The notes beneath the pieces were generated by a model, which had not been told where the DNA came from, did no database searches, and was given only the letters and a program-made list of their open reading frames with translations. Positions 1 to 8,674 of a DNA stretch of 64,000 nt are shown one piece after another (the first letter of the stretch is position 1; every line of letters begins with the position of its first letter). The translations under genes were made by a program, and so were the position numbers. The stretch is from an uncultured Catenibacillus sp. (GTDB taxonomy: Bacteria; Bacillota; Clostridia; Lachnospirales; Lachnospiraceae). The DNA lies in NCBI GenBank assembly GCA_934339005.1, contig CAKRHR010000008.1, positions 19,980-83,979 of the forward strand. The letters run 5' to 3'.

Positions 1-2
1 GT

Positions 3-248
3 GCTATGACAGAATTAGACACAAACCTGATTCACTACAATAACATCTGGATCAAAGGTCATTTCGGTGCATCTTATATGCAGTCCAAGAAAGCCTTCGA
101 ACTTGCAATTTCAGATGAATTTAACGCATCAGATTTCATTACTTACAGACTTCCTCTTGAGGAAATCAATCATGGTATTGAATTAACACGTAAAGATGCT
201 ATTAAAGTAGTATTGTTCCCTAACGGTATGAATCCAGACGAGGAGTAA
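3..248 (+). CDS. Zinc-type (MDR) alcohol/polyol dehydrogenase, C-terminal part only
   Basis: The window opens inside this gene; about 81 codons remain and the frame is open to the left edge. The residues match the end of a zinc-containing medium-chain dehydrogenase: 'IHYNNIWIKGHFG', then 'YRLPLEEINHGIEL', then a closing 'AIKVVLFP', as in sorbitol/threonine dehydrogenase-like proteins. The catalytic zinc and NAD(P) motifs would lie upstream, so the substrate cannot be told. An ATG at 6 has no visible ribosome binding site and is probably internal. A hairpin terminator follows, so this is the last gene of its transcript. Confidence 0.7.
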   Translation, partial: AMTELDTNLIHYNNIWIKGHFGASYMQSKKAFELAISDEFNASDFITYRLPLEEINHGIELTRKDAIKVVLFPNGMNPDEE

Positions 249-273
249 CCTTATTTCATTTCATATATTCTAC

Positions 274-308
274 AATAGCCAAGTCGTTTACATTCCGACT
301 TGGCTATT
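274..308 (+). terminator. Intrinsic terminator after the dehydrogenase
   Basis: A perfect 13-bp stem (274-286 with 296-308, core TAGCCAAGTCG) has a 9-nt loop and a weak T-rich tail. It lies 25 nt after the dehydrogenase stop and before the next ribosome binding site. Confidence 0.7.
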
Positions 309-347
309 CATTTTCAAAAATAATTTTTTATCAAAGGAGGATTTTAA

Positions 348-1757
348 TTGAATACTCAGTCTGACACAGCGTCACAAACAAAAAAAACATTCACATTACC
401 AACTAAATTTCCCATTCGTATACTGGTATTATTGACAGGTCTATTTTGTATCGCATTCGGTGTTGCACTGACAACAAAATCAGACCTCGGTGTTGCACCT
501 TCTGCTGCTATTCCATATGTTTTACGCCAGATGACTCCACTATCCATGGGTGTATGGACAACTGTCATCAACGTATTTATGGTTTTGCTTCAGATTCTTT
601 TACTAAGAAAAAATTTTCAGCCGATCCAACTGCTTCAGTTAATCATTGTCTTTATCTTCGGCTATTTTACAGACTGGACATTGTCCCTTCTGGATTTCAT
701 GAATATTGACGCTTATGCATACAAACTGATTTTTACATTAATCGGATGTGCACTGATGGGGTTAGGTGTATACTTTGAAGTTGAGGCAGGGCTTATTACA
801 CTCTCCTCAGATGGTCTGACAAGCACCATTGTAAGTAAATTTCACATTGATTTTGGTTTAACCAAAAATATCATTGACGGCTCTCAGGTAGTCATTGCAG
901 CTATCTGTTCTCTGATTTTTCTTCACAGCTTTTTCGGTATCAGAGAAGGTACGATTATTTCAGCTATTTTAGTTGGTGTATTTGTACAGATTTATAATAA
1001 ATTCTTTGGTTTCTTCCATCGCTGGCTGAATACAGAAAAATCCGAATACATCTACACAGCTATCACGCCAGGACTATCACCGGAAATGGAAGCCCTTGTT
1101 GATTCACCAAAAGAGGATTTGCAGAAAATGAAAACAAATCCATCTTCATATCCTATGATTATTACCATCGAGCGTGAATATGGCAGTGGCGGCCACGAAA
1201 TCGGCAAATATATTGCAGATGCACTTGGTATTGATTATTATGATTCTGAACTGATTAAAAAGGCATCCCTGGCATCTGGTTTATCTGAAGATATTATTAC
1301 AAACCATGAAGAGCGACTGCCAGTTGGTATGATTCAAAATACATTTAAAGCCAGCCATAATATTCGCTATCAGGATCAGATTTTCAAGATACAGAGCCGT
1401 GTCATTCGTGACATTGCCAACAGTGGCAGAAGCTGTGTCATTGTTGGACGTTTAAGTAACCACATTCTAAATCCGCGGCCAAACTGCTTTAACGTTTTTG
1501 TTTCTGCGGACTATGATTATCGTGCAAAATCTTTACAGGACAAATACGGCTATGACAAAGAAACAGCCCTCCATCTGATTAAAAAGGAAGATATTGCCCG
1601 GGCAAATTACTGCGAGCACTTCACAGGCAGCCTGTGGGGGTTATCCCGCCACTTTACAATGACTATCGACAGTTCTGTATACGGCGTAAAAAAAGCCTCT
1701 CAGATTGTCTTAGAGGCCATTCAAGTCTGGAAAGAAACAAATCAGTATATTTCTTAA
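348..1757 (+). CDS. YczE/YitT-like membrane protein fused to a cytidylate-kinase-like domain
   Basis: A two-part protein of 469 aa. Residues ~20-230 hold several hydrophobic helices and the 'TKSDLGVAPSAAIPY' signature of the YczE/DUF6198 integral membrane family. Residues ~268-465 form a soluble cytidylate-kinase-like (Cytidylate_kin2) domain beginning 'MIITIEREYGSGGHEIG', a nucleotide-binding P-loop variant, followed by 'LGIDYYDSELI'. The TTG start at 348 is chosen because a perfect AAAGGAGG sits 7 nt upstream. Both domains are recognised by motif; what the membrane half transports or senses, and what the kinase half phosphorylates, is unknown. It stands alone between two terminators. Confidence 0.75.
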   Translation: MNTQSDTASQTKKTFTLPTKFPIRILVLLTGLFCIAFGVALTTKSDLGVAPSAAIPYVLRQMTPLSMGVWTTVINVFMVLLQILLLRKNFQPIQLLQLIIVFIFGYFTDWTLSLLDFMNIDAYAYKLIFTLIGCALMGLGVYFEVEAGLITLSSDGLTSTIVSKFHIDFGLTKNIIDGSQVVIAAICSLIFLHSFFGIREGTIISAILVGVFVQIYNKFFGFFHRWLNTEKSEYIYTAITPGLSPEMEALVDSPKEDLQKMKTNPSSYPMIITIEREYGSGGHEIGKYIADALGIDYYDSELIKKASLASGLSEDIITNHEERLPVGMIQNTFKASHNIRYQDQIFKIQSRVIRDIANSGRSCVIVGRLSNHILNPRPNCFNVFVSADYDYRAKSLQDKYGYDKETALHLIKKEDIARANYCEHFTGSLWGLSRHFTMTIDSSVYGVKKASQIVLEAIQVWKETNQYIS

Positions 1758-1768
1758 TGCTAAACTAA

Positions 1769-1811
1769 AAAAGGATGTATCCGCGCTATATGCACTCAGA
1801 TACATCCTTTT
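1769..1811. terminator. Bidirectional terminator between convergent genes
   Basis: A perfect 13-bp stem (1769-1781 with 1799-1811; AAAAGGATGTATC and its complement) is A-rich on one side and T-rich on the other. It lies between the stop codons of the fusion gene (plus) and the MFS gene (minus) and can serve both. Confidence 0.85.
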
Positions 1812-1826
1812 GGTAACATAAAAATT

Positions 1827-3089
1827 CTATCTGGATTGTTTCTTTGCACTTATTGGCATCATCAGTGCAAGAATAACTGTGATCAAAAGCAAAATTGCAA
1901 ACACAATATAGACAGATCTGACTTCACCAAAAATACTCTTGCAGGCAGAAATCAGCAGGAAGGTCAACTGACCGCAAATGCTGACAACAGGGAATATGAT
2001 GGCATTTGCCTGTGCAAAGTTTGCTCTGCCAAATACAGACAGTTCAAATGCAGGCATAAAAATCTGCATGAAGGTAATGGTCAGACCAAACATTGGAACA
2101 GATATGTACACCAATATCGGAATGTTTGTAAAGTTCATCACCAAAGCCACTGCAAACCATATAGCAAGTACAGCATAAGCTTTCTGTGTACCCAGCTTAT
2201 TCTCCAGATAACCGGCAATCATACTGCCAAAGATACCAACAACGGCTGCGATAGACATCAGTAAACCTGCTTTGCTTTCAAAGGCTGTCCCCTGATATCT
2301 GACAATCCACTGCGCCATCAGACCTGTCTGCGTCAGACTGCAGATACCAATGATAATAACTATAAACCAGAATGCTCTGGTCTTTACAAGTTCTTTAACA
2401 GTCATCTTATGCTCTTTGGAATCCGCCGAGCTTAAAGCATTCTTGCCGCGCTCTAATGCTTCGATTTCCTGTTTACTCAGGTTATCCGGTGTGCATCCAA
2501 CTTCTTCCGGTGTATTATGTACAAAAATAATACATAAAACTGCTACAGCAACCAGCACACCGCAGATTGTGTAAATACCGCCTTTAATGCCTACATGATT
2601 GATCAAAAATGTCAAAGCAGATACCATCATTACTGTTGCTGCCGGAGGACCAATTGTCACAAAACCCATAGCCAGACCCTTTTTATAAGGGAACCAGCTT
2701 GCGATAATCGCATTAGCACCAAGGAAAGAAATACTCTGTCCAAAACAGATTGTACCAATCAGACCGATCACAAGCAAAGGATATGTTGTTGCAGTACCAT
2801 ATAAAAATACGAAAATAGCTGCTGCGAAAAGGCTTAATACTGTCATAAACTTTGCGCCCTTTTTCTCACATATCTTACCTAATATCAGATTACCTACAAT
2901 ACTGGTGCAGCCCGCAATCGTTGCAAAAGTCAGCACTTTTCCATAATAATCCCATCCATTTGCATCAGACAACAGCGGCAGTATGACATTTTCAGAATCA
3001 GATGTTACTGCATTTGCAAGCAAACACAATAAGAAACAGATACCAATCATACTCCAGTGCCTTGCACTAAAGTTGTATTTTTCTTTCAT
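1827..3089 (-). CDS. MFS transporter, oxalate/formate-antiporter-like
   Basis: An integral membrane carrier of 420 aa with about 12 hydrophobic segments in two halves separated by a charged loop near the middle ('SSADSKEHKMTVKELVKTRA'). The 'YKKGLAMGF' stretch after TM4-5 is the usual MFS loop motif. Overall it resembles the OFA subgroup, which carries organic anions; the substrate here is not determined. An upstream ATG at 3101 overlaps the Shine-Dalgarno GGAG, so the ATG at 3089 (MKEKYNF) is preferred. It has its own promoter but lies downstream of, and on the same strand as, the hydroxyacid dehydrogenase and aldolase, which suggests it imports or exports a compound of that pathway. Confidence 0.75.
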   Translation of the reverse strand: MKEKYNFSARHWSMIGICFLLCLLANAVTSDSENVILPLLSDANGWDYYGKVLTFATIAGCTSIVGNLILGKICEKKGAKFMTVLSLFAAAIFVFLYGTATTYPLLVIGLIGTICFGQSISFLGANAIIASWFPYKKGLAMGFVTIGPPAATVMMVSALTFLINHVGIKGGIYTICGVLVAVAVLCIIFVHNTPEEVGCTPDNLSKQEIEALERGKNALSSADSKEHKMTVKELVKTRAFWFIVIIIGICSLTQTGLMAQWIVRYQGTAFESKAGLLMSIAAVVGIFGSMIAGYLENKLGTQKAYAVLAIWFAVALVMNFTNIPILVYISVPMFGLTITFMQIFMPAFELSVFGRANFAQANAIIFPVVSICGQLTFLLISACKSIFGEVRSVYIVFAILLLITVILALMMPISAKKQSR

Positions 3090-3149
3090 AATAATCTCCA
3101 TTTCTATAATTCACCCTATGTGCTCACACACATACTTTACCAGTCATTC

Positions 3150-3177
3150 ATTATATCACAATTTATTTTTTCTTCAA
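3150..3177 (-). promoter_or_regulatory. Probable sigma-A promoter of the MFS gene
   Basis: On the minus strand TTGAAG (3177-3172), a 16-nt spacer and a perfect TATAAT (3155-3150) lie about 60 nt before the MFS start. The 318-nt gap 3090-3407 holds only this and the terminator at 3261-3298. Confidence 0.5.
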
Positions 3178-3260
3178 ACCCCTAATAGCTTTAAAATTAA
3201 CTATATAAATTGCCTTAAAATAACCACACGACTAGTTAAAAGCACCCACACTGCCGATTC

Positions 3261-3298
3261 AAAAATAACCACCGTCAAATAAAACGGTGGTTATTTTT
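3261..3298 (-). terminator. Terminator after the hydroxyacid dehydrogenase gene
   Basis: A perfect 15-bp stem (3261-3275 with 3284-3298, core ATAACCACCGT) with an 8-nt loop and T-run lies 110 nt beyond the dehydrogenase stop in the minus direction. It separates that transcript from the MFS promoter. Confidence 0.8.
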
Positions 3299-3407
3299 GA
3301 GATAATTATTAAGGTATTATTCTAAACAAGTATGTTTAAAATTTTAGTAAAGTAAAATTATAATGATTTTATTTCGATGATTTAAAAGTTTTAATTATTT
3401 TGAATAA

Positions 3408-4454
3408 TTATTTTGTCCAAACATATGGGAATGGTTTTCCTTCAAGATAAGCATGTACGTTTTCTGCCATCTTTCTGCCTGACCATCCATCCACATCTGT
3501 TGTAAGACCAGCGTAATGAGGGGAACACATTACATTTTTCATCTTCAACAGTGGATGATTTGCTGGAACTGGTTCCTGCCAGTAAACATCGATACCTGCA
3601 CCGGCAATCTTTTTATTTTCAAGTGCTTCGACAAAATCTCTCTGGTCGATAACAGCAGCACGCGCTGTGTTAATCACAAATGCTGTTGGTTTCATCTTAT
3701 CAAACCATGTCTTGTTGACAATACCTCTTGTTGAAGGAAGTACAGGAAGATGAATACTTACAACATCAGATTCTGTAAGCATTGTGTCCAAATCAACAGC
3801 TTTTGCACCTGTTGCTTCAATCTTTGCAGGGTCAAGATATGGGTCATATGCTAAAATTTCCATACCGAAAGCTTTTGCACGTACAGCAACTTCACGACCA
3901 ATTGCTCCGTAGCCTGCAAGACCAAGTTTTTTGCCATAAAGTTCAAAGCCAATGCCGTAATCTGTGTATGGATGATTTTCATCCAGAGGTCCCCAGATAA
4001 CGTTTTTCACATCTGGTACATCGTAGATGTCATCTACGGCTGGTCCAAGGTGCTCGCCAAGGAGTAAACCTGCTGTTGCGCGAGCCATATAACGTGTTGT
4101 TGCAATCATCATACCCATGCAGTATTCAGCAACTGCAACTGCGTTACGTCCCGGTGTGTATGTCAACTGGATACCTGCTGCCTTTAATACTTCATTATTG
4201 ACTGTTACAGGTGTACCTTTGGCAACACCGATAAATTTCATACCGGCATCAATCCATGCTTTTAATGTATCTTCACCGGCAACTTCATCACCTAATACGA
4301 TGATTTCAGCGCCCATACATTCTTCTCTTACCATGTCTTCTGTGACATTACCTTTGCCGTGTTTTAATTCACCGCAAACTGTCACTTCACATGTCTGTTT
4401 GATAATCTCCAAATCCTTTTCAGGAAGAGCTGTACATAAAGCTAATTTTTTCAT
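3408..4454 (-). CDS. D-isomer-specific 2-hydroxyacid dehydrogenase (NAD-dependent)
   Basis: A cytoplasmic oxidoreductase of 348 aa interconverting a 2-hydroxyacid and a 2-oxoacid. Visible family features: the Rossmann glycine motif 'GLAGYGAIGRE' near residue 180, 'NTARAAVID' with the substrate-binding Arg near 262, the Glu of 'YWQEP' near 292 and the catalytic His of 'CSPHYAG' near 314. The ATG at 4454 is preferred to the TTG at 4460 because AGGAG is 8 nt before the ATG but only 2 nt before the TTG. It follows the class II aldolase by 76 nt and is probably co-transcribed, implying it acts on an aldolase product or a related acid. The exact substrate is unknown. Confidence 0.8.
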   Translation of the reverse strand: MKKLALCTALPEKDLEIIKQTCEVTVCGELKHGKGNVTEDMVREECMGAEIIVLGDEVAGEDTLKAWIDAGMKFIGVAKGTPVTVNNEVLKAAGIQLTYTPGRNAVAVAEYCMGMMIATTRYMARATAGLLLGEHLGPAVDDIYDVPDVKNVIWGPLDENHPYTDYGIGFELYGKKLGLAGYGAIGREVAVRAKAFGMEILAYDPYLDPAKIEATGAKAVDLDTMLTESDVVSIHLPVLPSTRGIVNKTWFDKMKPTAFVINTARAAVIDQRDFVEALENKKIAGAGIDVYWQEPVPANHPLLKMKNVMCSPHYAGLTTDVDGWSGRKMAENVHAYLEGKPFPYVWTK

Positions 4455-4530
4455 TTTCAAAACTCCTGTATCTGCTATTGTTTAAAAGTGCCGCACTCTG
4501 AAACTGTGCCTGATAAAAAGATGGTTCAAA

Positions 4531-5190
4531 TTAAACTGCCTGGTCAGCTTTGATGAGTTCGATCATTGCATTAACAGCTTCCATTGGCATTGGTTCGTAA
4601 TTGCCAAGTGTCTTTGCAACAACTGTTGTATGAGCCATTTCTTCTGTGTAGATTGTTGCGTGCATAGCCTGTTTCATATTCTTGCCACATGCGAACATAC
4701 CATGGTTTTTAATCAGACATACAAGACCTTCTTCACCAAGTTCATCTGCAACTTTTTTAGCAACATCGTTTGAACCAGGCATTGTAAATCCTACGATACC
4801 TACTGGGTAGAATTCACACTGTGGAGGTGTAATCGGACGAAGCTCAGGGTTAGGACCCATTGCACAGATTGTAGCGTTCATGCTGTGTGTATGTACTGTA
4901 GCGTTGACTTCTGGTCTGCGGCGCATAACTTCTGTATGCATTGGAAGTTCTGATGATGGTTTGAAGTTACCTTCGATCCATTCGTTTGTGCCATCTTCAT
5001 GCATCTTTACAACTGCGATATCTTCTGGTGTCATACCTTCATATGGGATACCTGATGGTGTGATACAAACGATTGTTGGGTCTTCAGGTGTTCTCATTGT
5101 GATGTTACCTGATGTACCATTAATAAGACCTTTATCAACTGCTTCTAAAATAGCATGTAAAACTGTTTTTCTTGTAGATTCGTAATTCAT
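4531..5190 (-). CDS. Class II aldolase/adducin family protein (FucA/AraD type)
   Basis: A zinc-dependent aldolase or epimerase of the L-fuculose-phosphate aldolase / L-ribulose-phosphate 4-epimerase family, 219 aa, the normal length. The N-terminus has the phosphate-loop-like 'GTSGNITMR'. 'SSELPMH' supplies the catalytic Glu, 'VHTHS' two zinc His and 'KNHGMF' the third. AAAGGAG lies 8 nt before the ATG. Known members cleave or epimerise phosphorylated sugars, but no sugar kinase or isomerase is nearby, so neither fucose nor arabinose use can be claimed. It is the first gene of a transcript continuing into the hydroxyacid dehydrogenase. Confidence 0.8.
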   Translation of the reverse strand: MNYESTRKTVLHAILEAVDKGLINGTSGNITMRTPEDPTIVCITPSGIPYEGMTPEDIAVVKMHEDGTNEWIEGNFKPSSELPMHTEVMRRRPEVNATVHTHSMNATICAMGPNPELRPITPPQCEFYPVGIVGFTMPGSNDVAKKVADELGEEGLVCLIKNHGMFACGKNMKQAMHATIYTEEMAHTTVVAKTLGNYEPMPMEAVNAMIELIKADQAV

Positions 5191-5237
5191 TATAATTCTC
5201 TCCTTTGAAAATGCTTTATTCTCTCTTTGTTGATTTT

Positions 5238-5266
5238 ATTATATCCCTTTCAAACACCCTAAACAA
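5238..5266 (-). promoter_or_regulatory. Possible promoter of the aldolase-dehydrogenase pair
   Basis: Minus strand: a perfect TATAAT (5243-5238), 17-nt spacer and poor -35 TTGTTT (5266-5261). Just upstream is AAATTTGCGA, similar to a sequence at the -35 of the ene-reductase promoter, within a CAAATTT...AAATTTG inverted repeat (5272-5301). The weak -35 would suit activator control; that is inference. Confidence 0.4.
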
Positions 5267-5364
5267 CGTCGCAAATTTCCTCTTATGAGGTGAAAAATTT
5301 GTTAAAAACCGGGCGGCATTTTCCGCTTGTTTTACATGCAGAATATAATGTTTAAAGCACAGCA

Positions 5365-5399
5365 AAACCGCCTTAAAATCGAATGATTTAAGGCGGTTT
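5365..5399 (-). terminator. Terminator after the ene-reductase/alcohol dehydrogenase operon
   Basis: A perfect 13-bp stem (5365-5377 with 5387-5399; AAACCGCCTTAAA) with a 9-nt loop lies 45 nt beyond the alcohol dehydrogenase stop in the minus direction. It divides that operon from the aldolase transcript. Confidence 0.8.
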
Positions 5400-5443
5400 C
5401 ACACATTTAAATTGGTATATTTATATTAAGAGAGTTAGCGGGT

Positions 5444-6592
5444 TTAGAATGCTTTCTTTAAGAGTTCAAGTACATCTTCTTTAGTCACACCCTGCTTAGG
5501 GTTGAAATTAAGTACTGGCTCTTTTAATACATCATCTGCAAGCATATCGAAGTCTTCTTCCTTGATGCCCTGTTCGGATAATGTCTTGATGCCAAGCTTC
5601 TTTGTCATAGCAAGCAGTGCATCTGAAAGTGCATACATATCTCTATCTTTATCACCTGTCATCGGCAGATCAATAGCTTTTGCAAGTTCAATCATCTCAT
5701 CCGGGCAGCTTGGTGCATTGTATGCCATAACATAAGGCAGCACAACCGCATTAGCCATGCCATGTGCAAGATGAAAATGTGCACTAAGAGTATGTGCGAT
5801 ACCATGAACAAGACCAAGGTTTGCATTTGAGAAGCCAAAACCTGTGATTACACAGCCCATCATCATATTTTCTCTGGCTTCCATGTTGTTGCCATCTTCA
5901 ACAACTTTTGGAAGATTTTCATAGAAAATCTTAAGTCCCTGAATAGAGTTATATCTTGTCAGTGGTGTTGCCATGTTGGAAATATAAGATTCAACAGCAT
6001 GTGTAATGGCATCCATACCGGTTGCCGCTGTCACACCCTTAGGCATTGTGCGTGTATATTCAGGGTCTGCAATAACATAAGATGGTGTAATCTTATTGTC
6101 AATCACAACATATTTGCAGACAGCTTCTGTATCTGTCAGTGCAGAAACATTTGTTATTTCACTTGAAGTACCTGCTGTTGTTGGAATAGCAATGAGTGGA
6201 AGTGGTTTATTTTTCACAAGACCGATACCACCGTACTGACCGATAGGGCCAGGGTTTGTCATCAATACATTGGCAGCTTTTGCCGCATCGATTGATGAAC
6301 CACCACCAACAGCAACGAAACCTTCAACACCAGCTTCTTTGGCAATAGCATAAATTCTTTCGACAAGCTGATTGGATGGATTTGGTTCAACCTCATCAAA
6401 TGTTGTCACCTTGATACCGTCAACTTTGTTGACTTCGGCAAGTACTTTTTCAGCTATACCTGCTGCCTTTACACCGCCATCATAAATCACCATTACATTT
6501 TTAATGTTCTCATTTTCAAGGATTCCTGAAAGTGCTGCTGCAGCATCTTTACCAAATACTAAATCACTATGTACGAAAAAATTATAAGCCAT
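5444..6592 (-). CDS. Iron-containing alcohol dehydrogenase (group III)
   Basis: An NAD(P)-dependent cytoplasmic oxidoreductase of 382 aa, the family length. It shows the 'GGGSSIDAAKA' nucleotide-binding motif near residue 96, 'IPTTAGTSSE' near 138, and iron ligands in 'GMDAITHAVE' (Asp and His near 192-196) and 'VHGIAHTLSAHFHLAHGM' (two His near 263-277). It resembles lactaldehyde/1,3-propanediol reductase-type enzymes, which reduce aldehydes to alcohols. It starts 23 nt after the ene-reductase stop with a GGGAG site, so the two form an operon. The pair suggests reduction of an unsaturated carbonyl compound, first at C=C and then at C=O, or the reverse oxidation. The substrate is unknown. Confidence 0.85.
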   Translation of the reverse strand: MAYNFFVHSDLVFGKDAAAALSGILENENIKNVMVIYDGGVKAAGIAEKVLAEVNKVDGIKVTTFDEVEPNPSNQLVERIYAIAKEAGVEGFVAVGGGSSIDAAKAANVLMTNPGPIGQYGGIGLVKNKPLPLIAIPTTAGTSSEITNVSALTDTEAVCKYVVIDNKITPSYVIADPEYTRTMPKGVTAATGMDAITHAVESYISNMATPLTRYNSIQGLKIFYENLPKVVEDGNNMEARENMMMGCVITGFGFSNANLGLVHGIAHTLSAHFHLAHGMANAVVLPYVMAYNAPSCPDEMIELAKAIDLPMTGDKDRDMYALSDALLAMTKKLGIKTLSEQGIKEEDFDMLADDVLKEPVLNFNPKQGVTKEDVLELLKKAF

Positions 6593-6615
6593 TTTTCTTC
6601 TCTCCCTTTTTTATT

Positions 6616-8583
6616 TTATACTCTGTAGGCTGCATGGTATCCTGCATCCATTGCCTGATAAATCATAGCAACTTTATTGCAGTCACCGATAATATAATAT
6701 TCATCAACGAGGTCGCAAAGTGCGTCAACCTCTGCTGTTTTTGGTCTGAAACCAAGTGCGCATACGACAGAATCTGCCTCAATGACAAATGTGCCTTCTG
6801 CATTTTCAACTTTGACACCTTCAGGTACGATTTCAAGTACTTTTGTTTTTGTATAACATTTTGCACTTTCATGTACGTGAGGCATCAGGCCGCCACGGTA
6901 GAAGGAGTTGACATTTAAAGCCACATCATCAAGCATTTCAACAATAGACACTTCGTGTCCTTCTTCTGCAAATGAACATGCTGCTTCTGCGCCGACAAGA
7001 CCGCCGCCCATGATAACTACGCGTTTGCCAAGCTTGTCATGGTTAAGTTCTGCGTCAATTGCCATAATGACATTGTCACCGTCAATACCTTTGATTGGTG
7101 GTTTAAGTTCATTTGAACCGATAGCCACAAATAATGCATCCGGTGCAAATGCTTTCACATATTCAGGTGTCACTTCTGTATTCAATACAACCTTAACACC
7201 GGCTCTGTCTACACGACGTTTCATCACTTCACATAAATCCCAGATATCACGTTTAAATGAAGCGCTGCCTGCCGGATGAAGGTTACCTCCAAGTTTATCT
7301 GTTTTTTCAACTAAAGTCACATCATGACCACGTTTTGCTGCTGTAATGGCTGCTTCCATACCTGCAGGACCACCACCGGCAACTAAAATCTTTTTCTTCA
7401 TTGTTGGTGCAGGTACACCGTATTTTTCTTCAAGCTGCTGTCCCTGAGTTGGGTTTACAGTACATTTAATCATTTCAAGCTGTGCTGTTGCACCAAAGCA
7501 TTCATAACATCTTAAGCATGGTGAAATATCATCTGCACGACCTTCAAGGGCTTTCTTAGGTAAATATGGATCTGCTACAAGTGCACGGCCAAGTTCAACC
7601 ATATCTGCCTGTCCTGAAGCAATGATTTCTTCCATCTGTGCAGGGTCATCCAGTGATCCGACACAGGCTACCGGTTTTTTCACATGCTTTTTGATTTCTG
7701 CTGAAAGATACACATTCACGCCTCTTGGGAAGAATGAATTTGGATGTGTACGGCAGAACATCGCAGGGTCTTCATGGTTACCGCAGGAGATATTAAACAT
7801 ATCTACTTTGTCATCGACCATCTTAGCCACTTCAATATAATCATTCAGCGTCATGCCGCCCTTCTGGAAGTCATCACCATTCAGACGAAGTTCGATTGGG
7901 AATCCCGGTCCGACACCTGCTCTGACAGCATCTAATGTCAGCATCAGGAAACGTGCTCTGTTTTCAAGGCTTCCACCAAATTCATCCGTTCTGTGGTTAA
8001 ACACTGGGGATAAAAACTGGTTAAACAGCCAGCCATGTGCAGCATGTACCTGAACCATATCATAACCGACATCTTTACAAAGCTTTGCAGCTTTTTTGTA
8101 AGATTCGATAATTTCATAAATCAATTCTTTTGGCATCTCATACACATGACCTGCAGGCATATCCATCTCACTTGGACCGTAAGCCACATCACATGTACCA
8201 ATATCGCCGCCGACAGAAGCCAGACCGCCATACATACCACCGTGGGATAACTGGATGTTTGCCAGACCACCTGCATTGTGAATCATACGTGTAGATTCTG
8301 TCAGTCCCTGACGTACGCCAAAAGCATCTAACTGAAGCTGTTTGTTATGGCTCTTACCTGTCTTTGCATGAGGAATCGCTTCACCATATGTTACTACCGC
8401 ACAGCCGCCGAGTGCTTTTTCTTCAAGATAAGCTGCCATTTCCGGTGTAAAAAGTCCTTCTGTTGTAATCATACTTGGGCTTGTTGGTGCCGCAATAATT
8501 CTGTTTTTTAATTTAATATTGCCAATTCGGATTGGCTTAAATAAATTTGGATAAATATCTTTTCCTGGAAATCTTTCTGACAT
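6616..8583 (-). CDS. NADH:flavin oxidoreductase / ene-reductase, 2,4-dienoyl-CoA reductase (FadH/BaiCD-like) architecture
   Basis: A 655-aa cytoplasmic flavoenzyme with three parts. First is an old-yellow-enzyme TIM barrel (residues ~10-335, with 'HAAHGWLFNQFLSP' and 'DEFGGSLENRARF'). Second is a cysteine cluster (~354-372, 'CLRCYECF' and a further Cys before 'TVNP') that should hold a 4Fe-4S centre. Third is a C-terminal FAD/NAD(P) dinucleotide-binding half ('VAGGGPAGMEAAITAA'; 'VIMGGGLVGAEAA'). Members include 2,4-dienoyl-CoA reductase, 2-enoate reductase and the bile-acid enzymes BaiCD/BaiH. The cysteine spacing reads C-x2-C-x2-C rather than the more usual C-x2-C-x3-C. First gene of an operon with the iron alcohol dehydrogenase. 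The natural electron acceptor cannot be assigned from sequence. Confidence 0.85.
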   Translation of the reverse strand: MSERFPGKDIYPNLFKPIRIGNIKLKNRIIAAPTSPSMITTEGLFTPEMAAYLEEKALGGCAVVTYGEAIPHAKTGKSHNKQLQLDAFGVRQGLTESTRMIHNAGGLANIQLSHGGMYGGLASVGGDIGTCDVAYGPSEMDMPAGHVYEMPKELIYEIIESYKKAAKLCKDVGYDMVQVHAAHGWLFNQFLSPVFNHRTDEFGGSLENRARFLMLTLDAVRAGVGPGFPIELRLNGDDFQKGGMTLNDYIEVAKMVDDKVDMFNISCGNHEDPAMFCRTHPNSFFPRGVNVYLSAEIKKHVKKPVACVGSLDDPAQMEEIIASGQADMVELGRALVADPYLPKKALEGRADDISPCLRCYECFGATAQLEMIKCTVNPTQGQQLEEKYGVPAPTMKKKILVAGGGPAGMEAAITAAKRGHDVTLVEKTDKLGGNLHPAGSASFKRDIWDLCEVMKRRVDRAGVKVVLNTEVTPEYVKAFAPDALFVAIGSNELKPPIKGIDGDNVIMAIDAELNHDKLGKRVVIMGGGLVGAEAACSFAEEGHEVSIVEMLDDVALNVNSFYRGGLMPHVHESAKCYTKTKVLEIVPEGVKVENAEGTFVIEADSVVCALGFRPKTAEVDALCDLVDEYYIIGDCNKVAMIYQAMDAGYHAAYRV

Positions 8584-8609
8584 AATACTTTCTCCTTATT
8601 TCTGTATAT

Positions 8610-8639
8610 AGTATATAAAAATCATTGACAGTTTCGCAA
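8610..8639 (-). promoter_or_regulatory. Probable promoter of the ene-reductase operon
   Basis: Minus strand TTGCGA (8639-8634), 18-nt spacer, TATACT (8615-8610), about 27 nt before the ene-reductase start. The palindrome at 8648-8667 abuts its upstream edge. Confidence 0.45.
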
Positions 8640-8647
8640 TTTGTCTA

Positions 8648-8667
8648 TTTCCGTTAGACAACGGAAA
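8648..8667. promoter_or_regulatory. Palindrome upstream of the ene-reductase promoter (candidate operator)
   Basis: TTTCCGTT and AACGGAAA form a perfect 8-bp inverted repeat around AGAC, centred about 20 nt upstream of the -35. There is no T-run, so it is unlikely to be a terminator. The position suits an activator site; the neighbouring PRD regulator or LysR protein are possible binders. Confidence 0.4.
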
Positions 8668-8674
8668 GAAATAA

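Noticed and set aside
4531..6592. Fucose/rhamnose-propanediol pathway assignment
   Set aside because: The aldolase and iron alcohol dehydrogenase could suggest it, but there is a terminator between them and no kinase, isomerase or microcompartment gene nearby.
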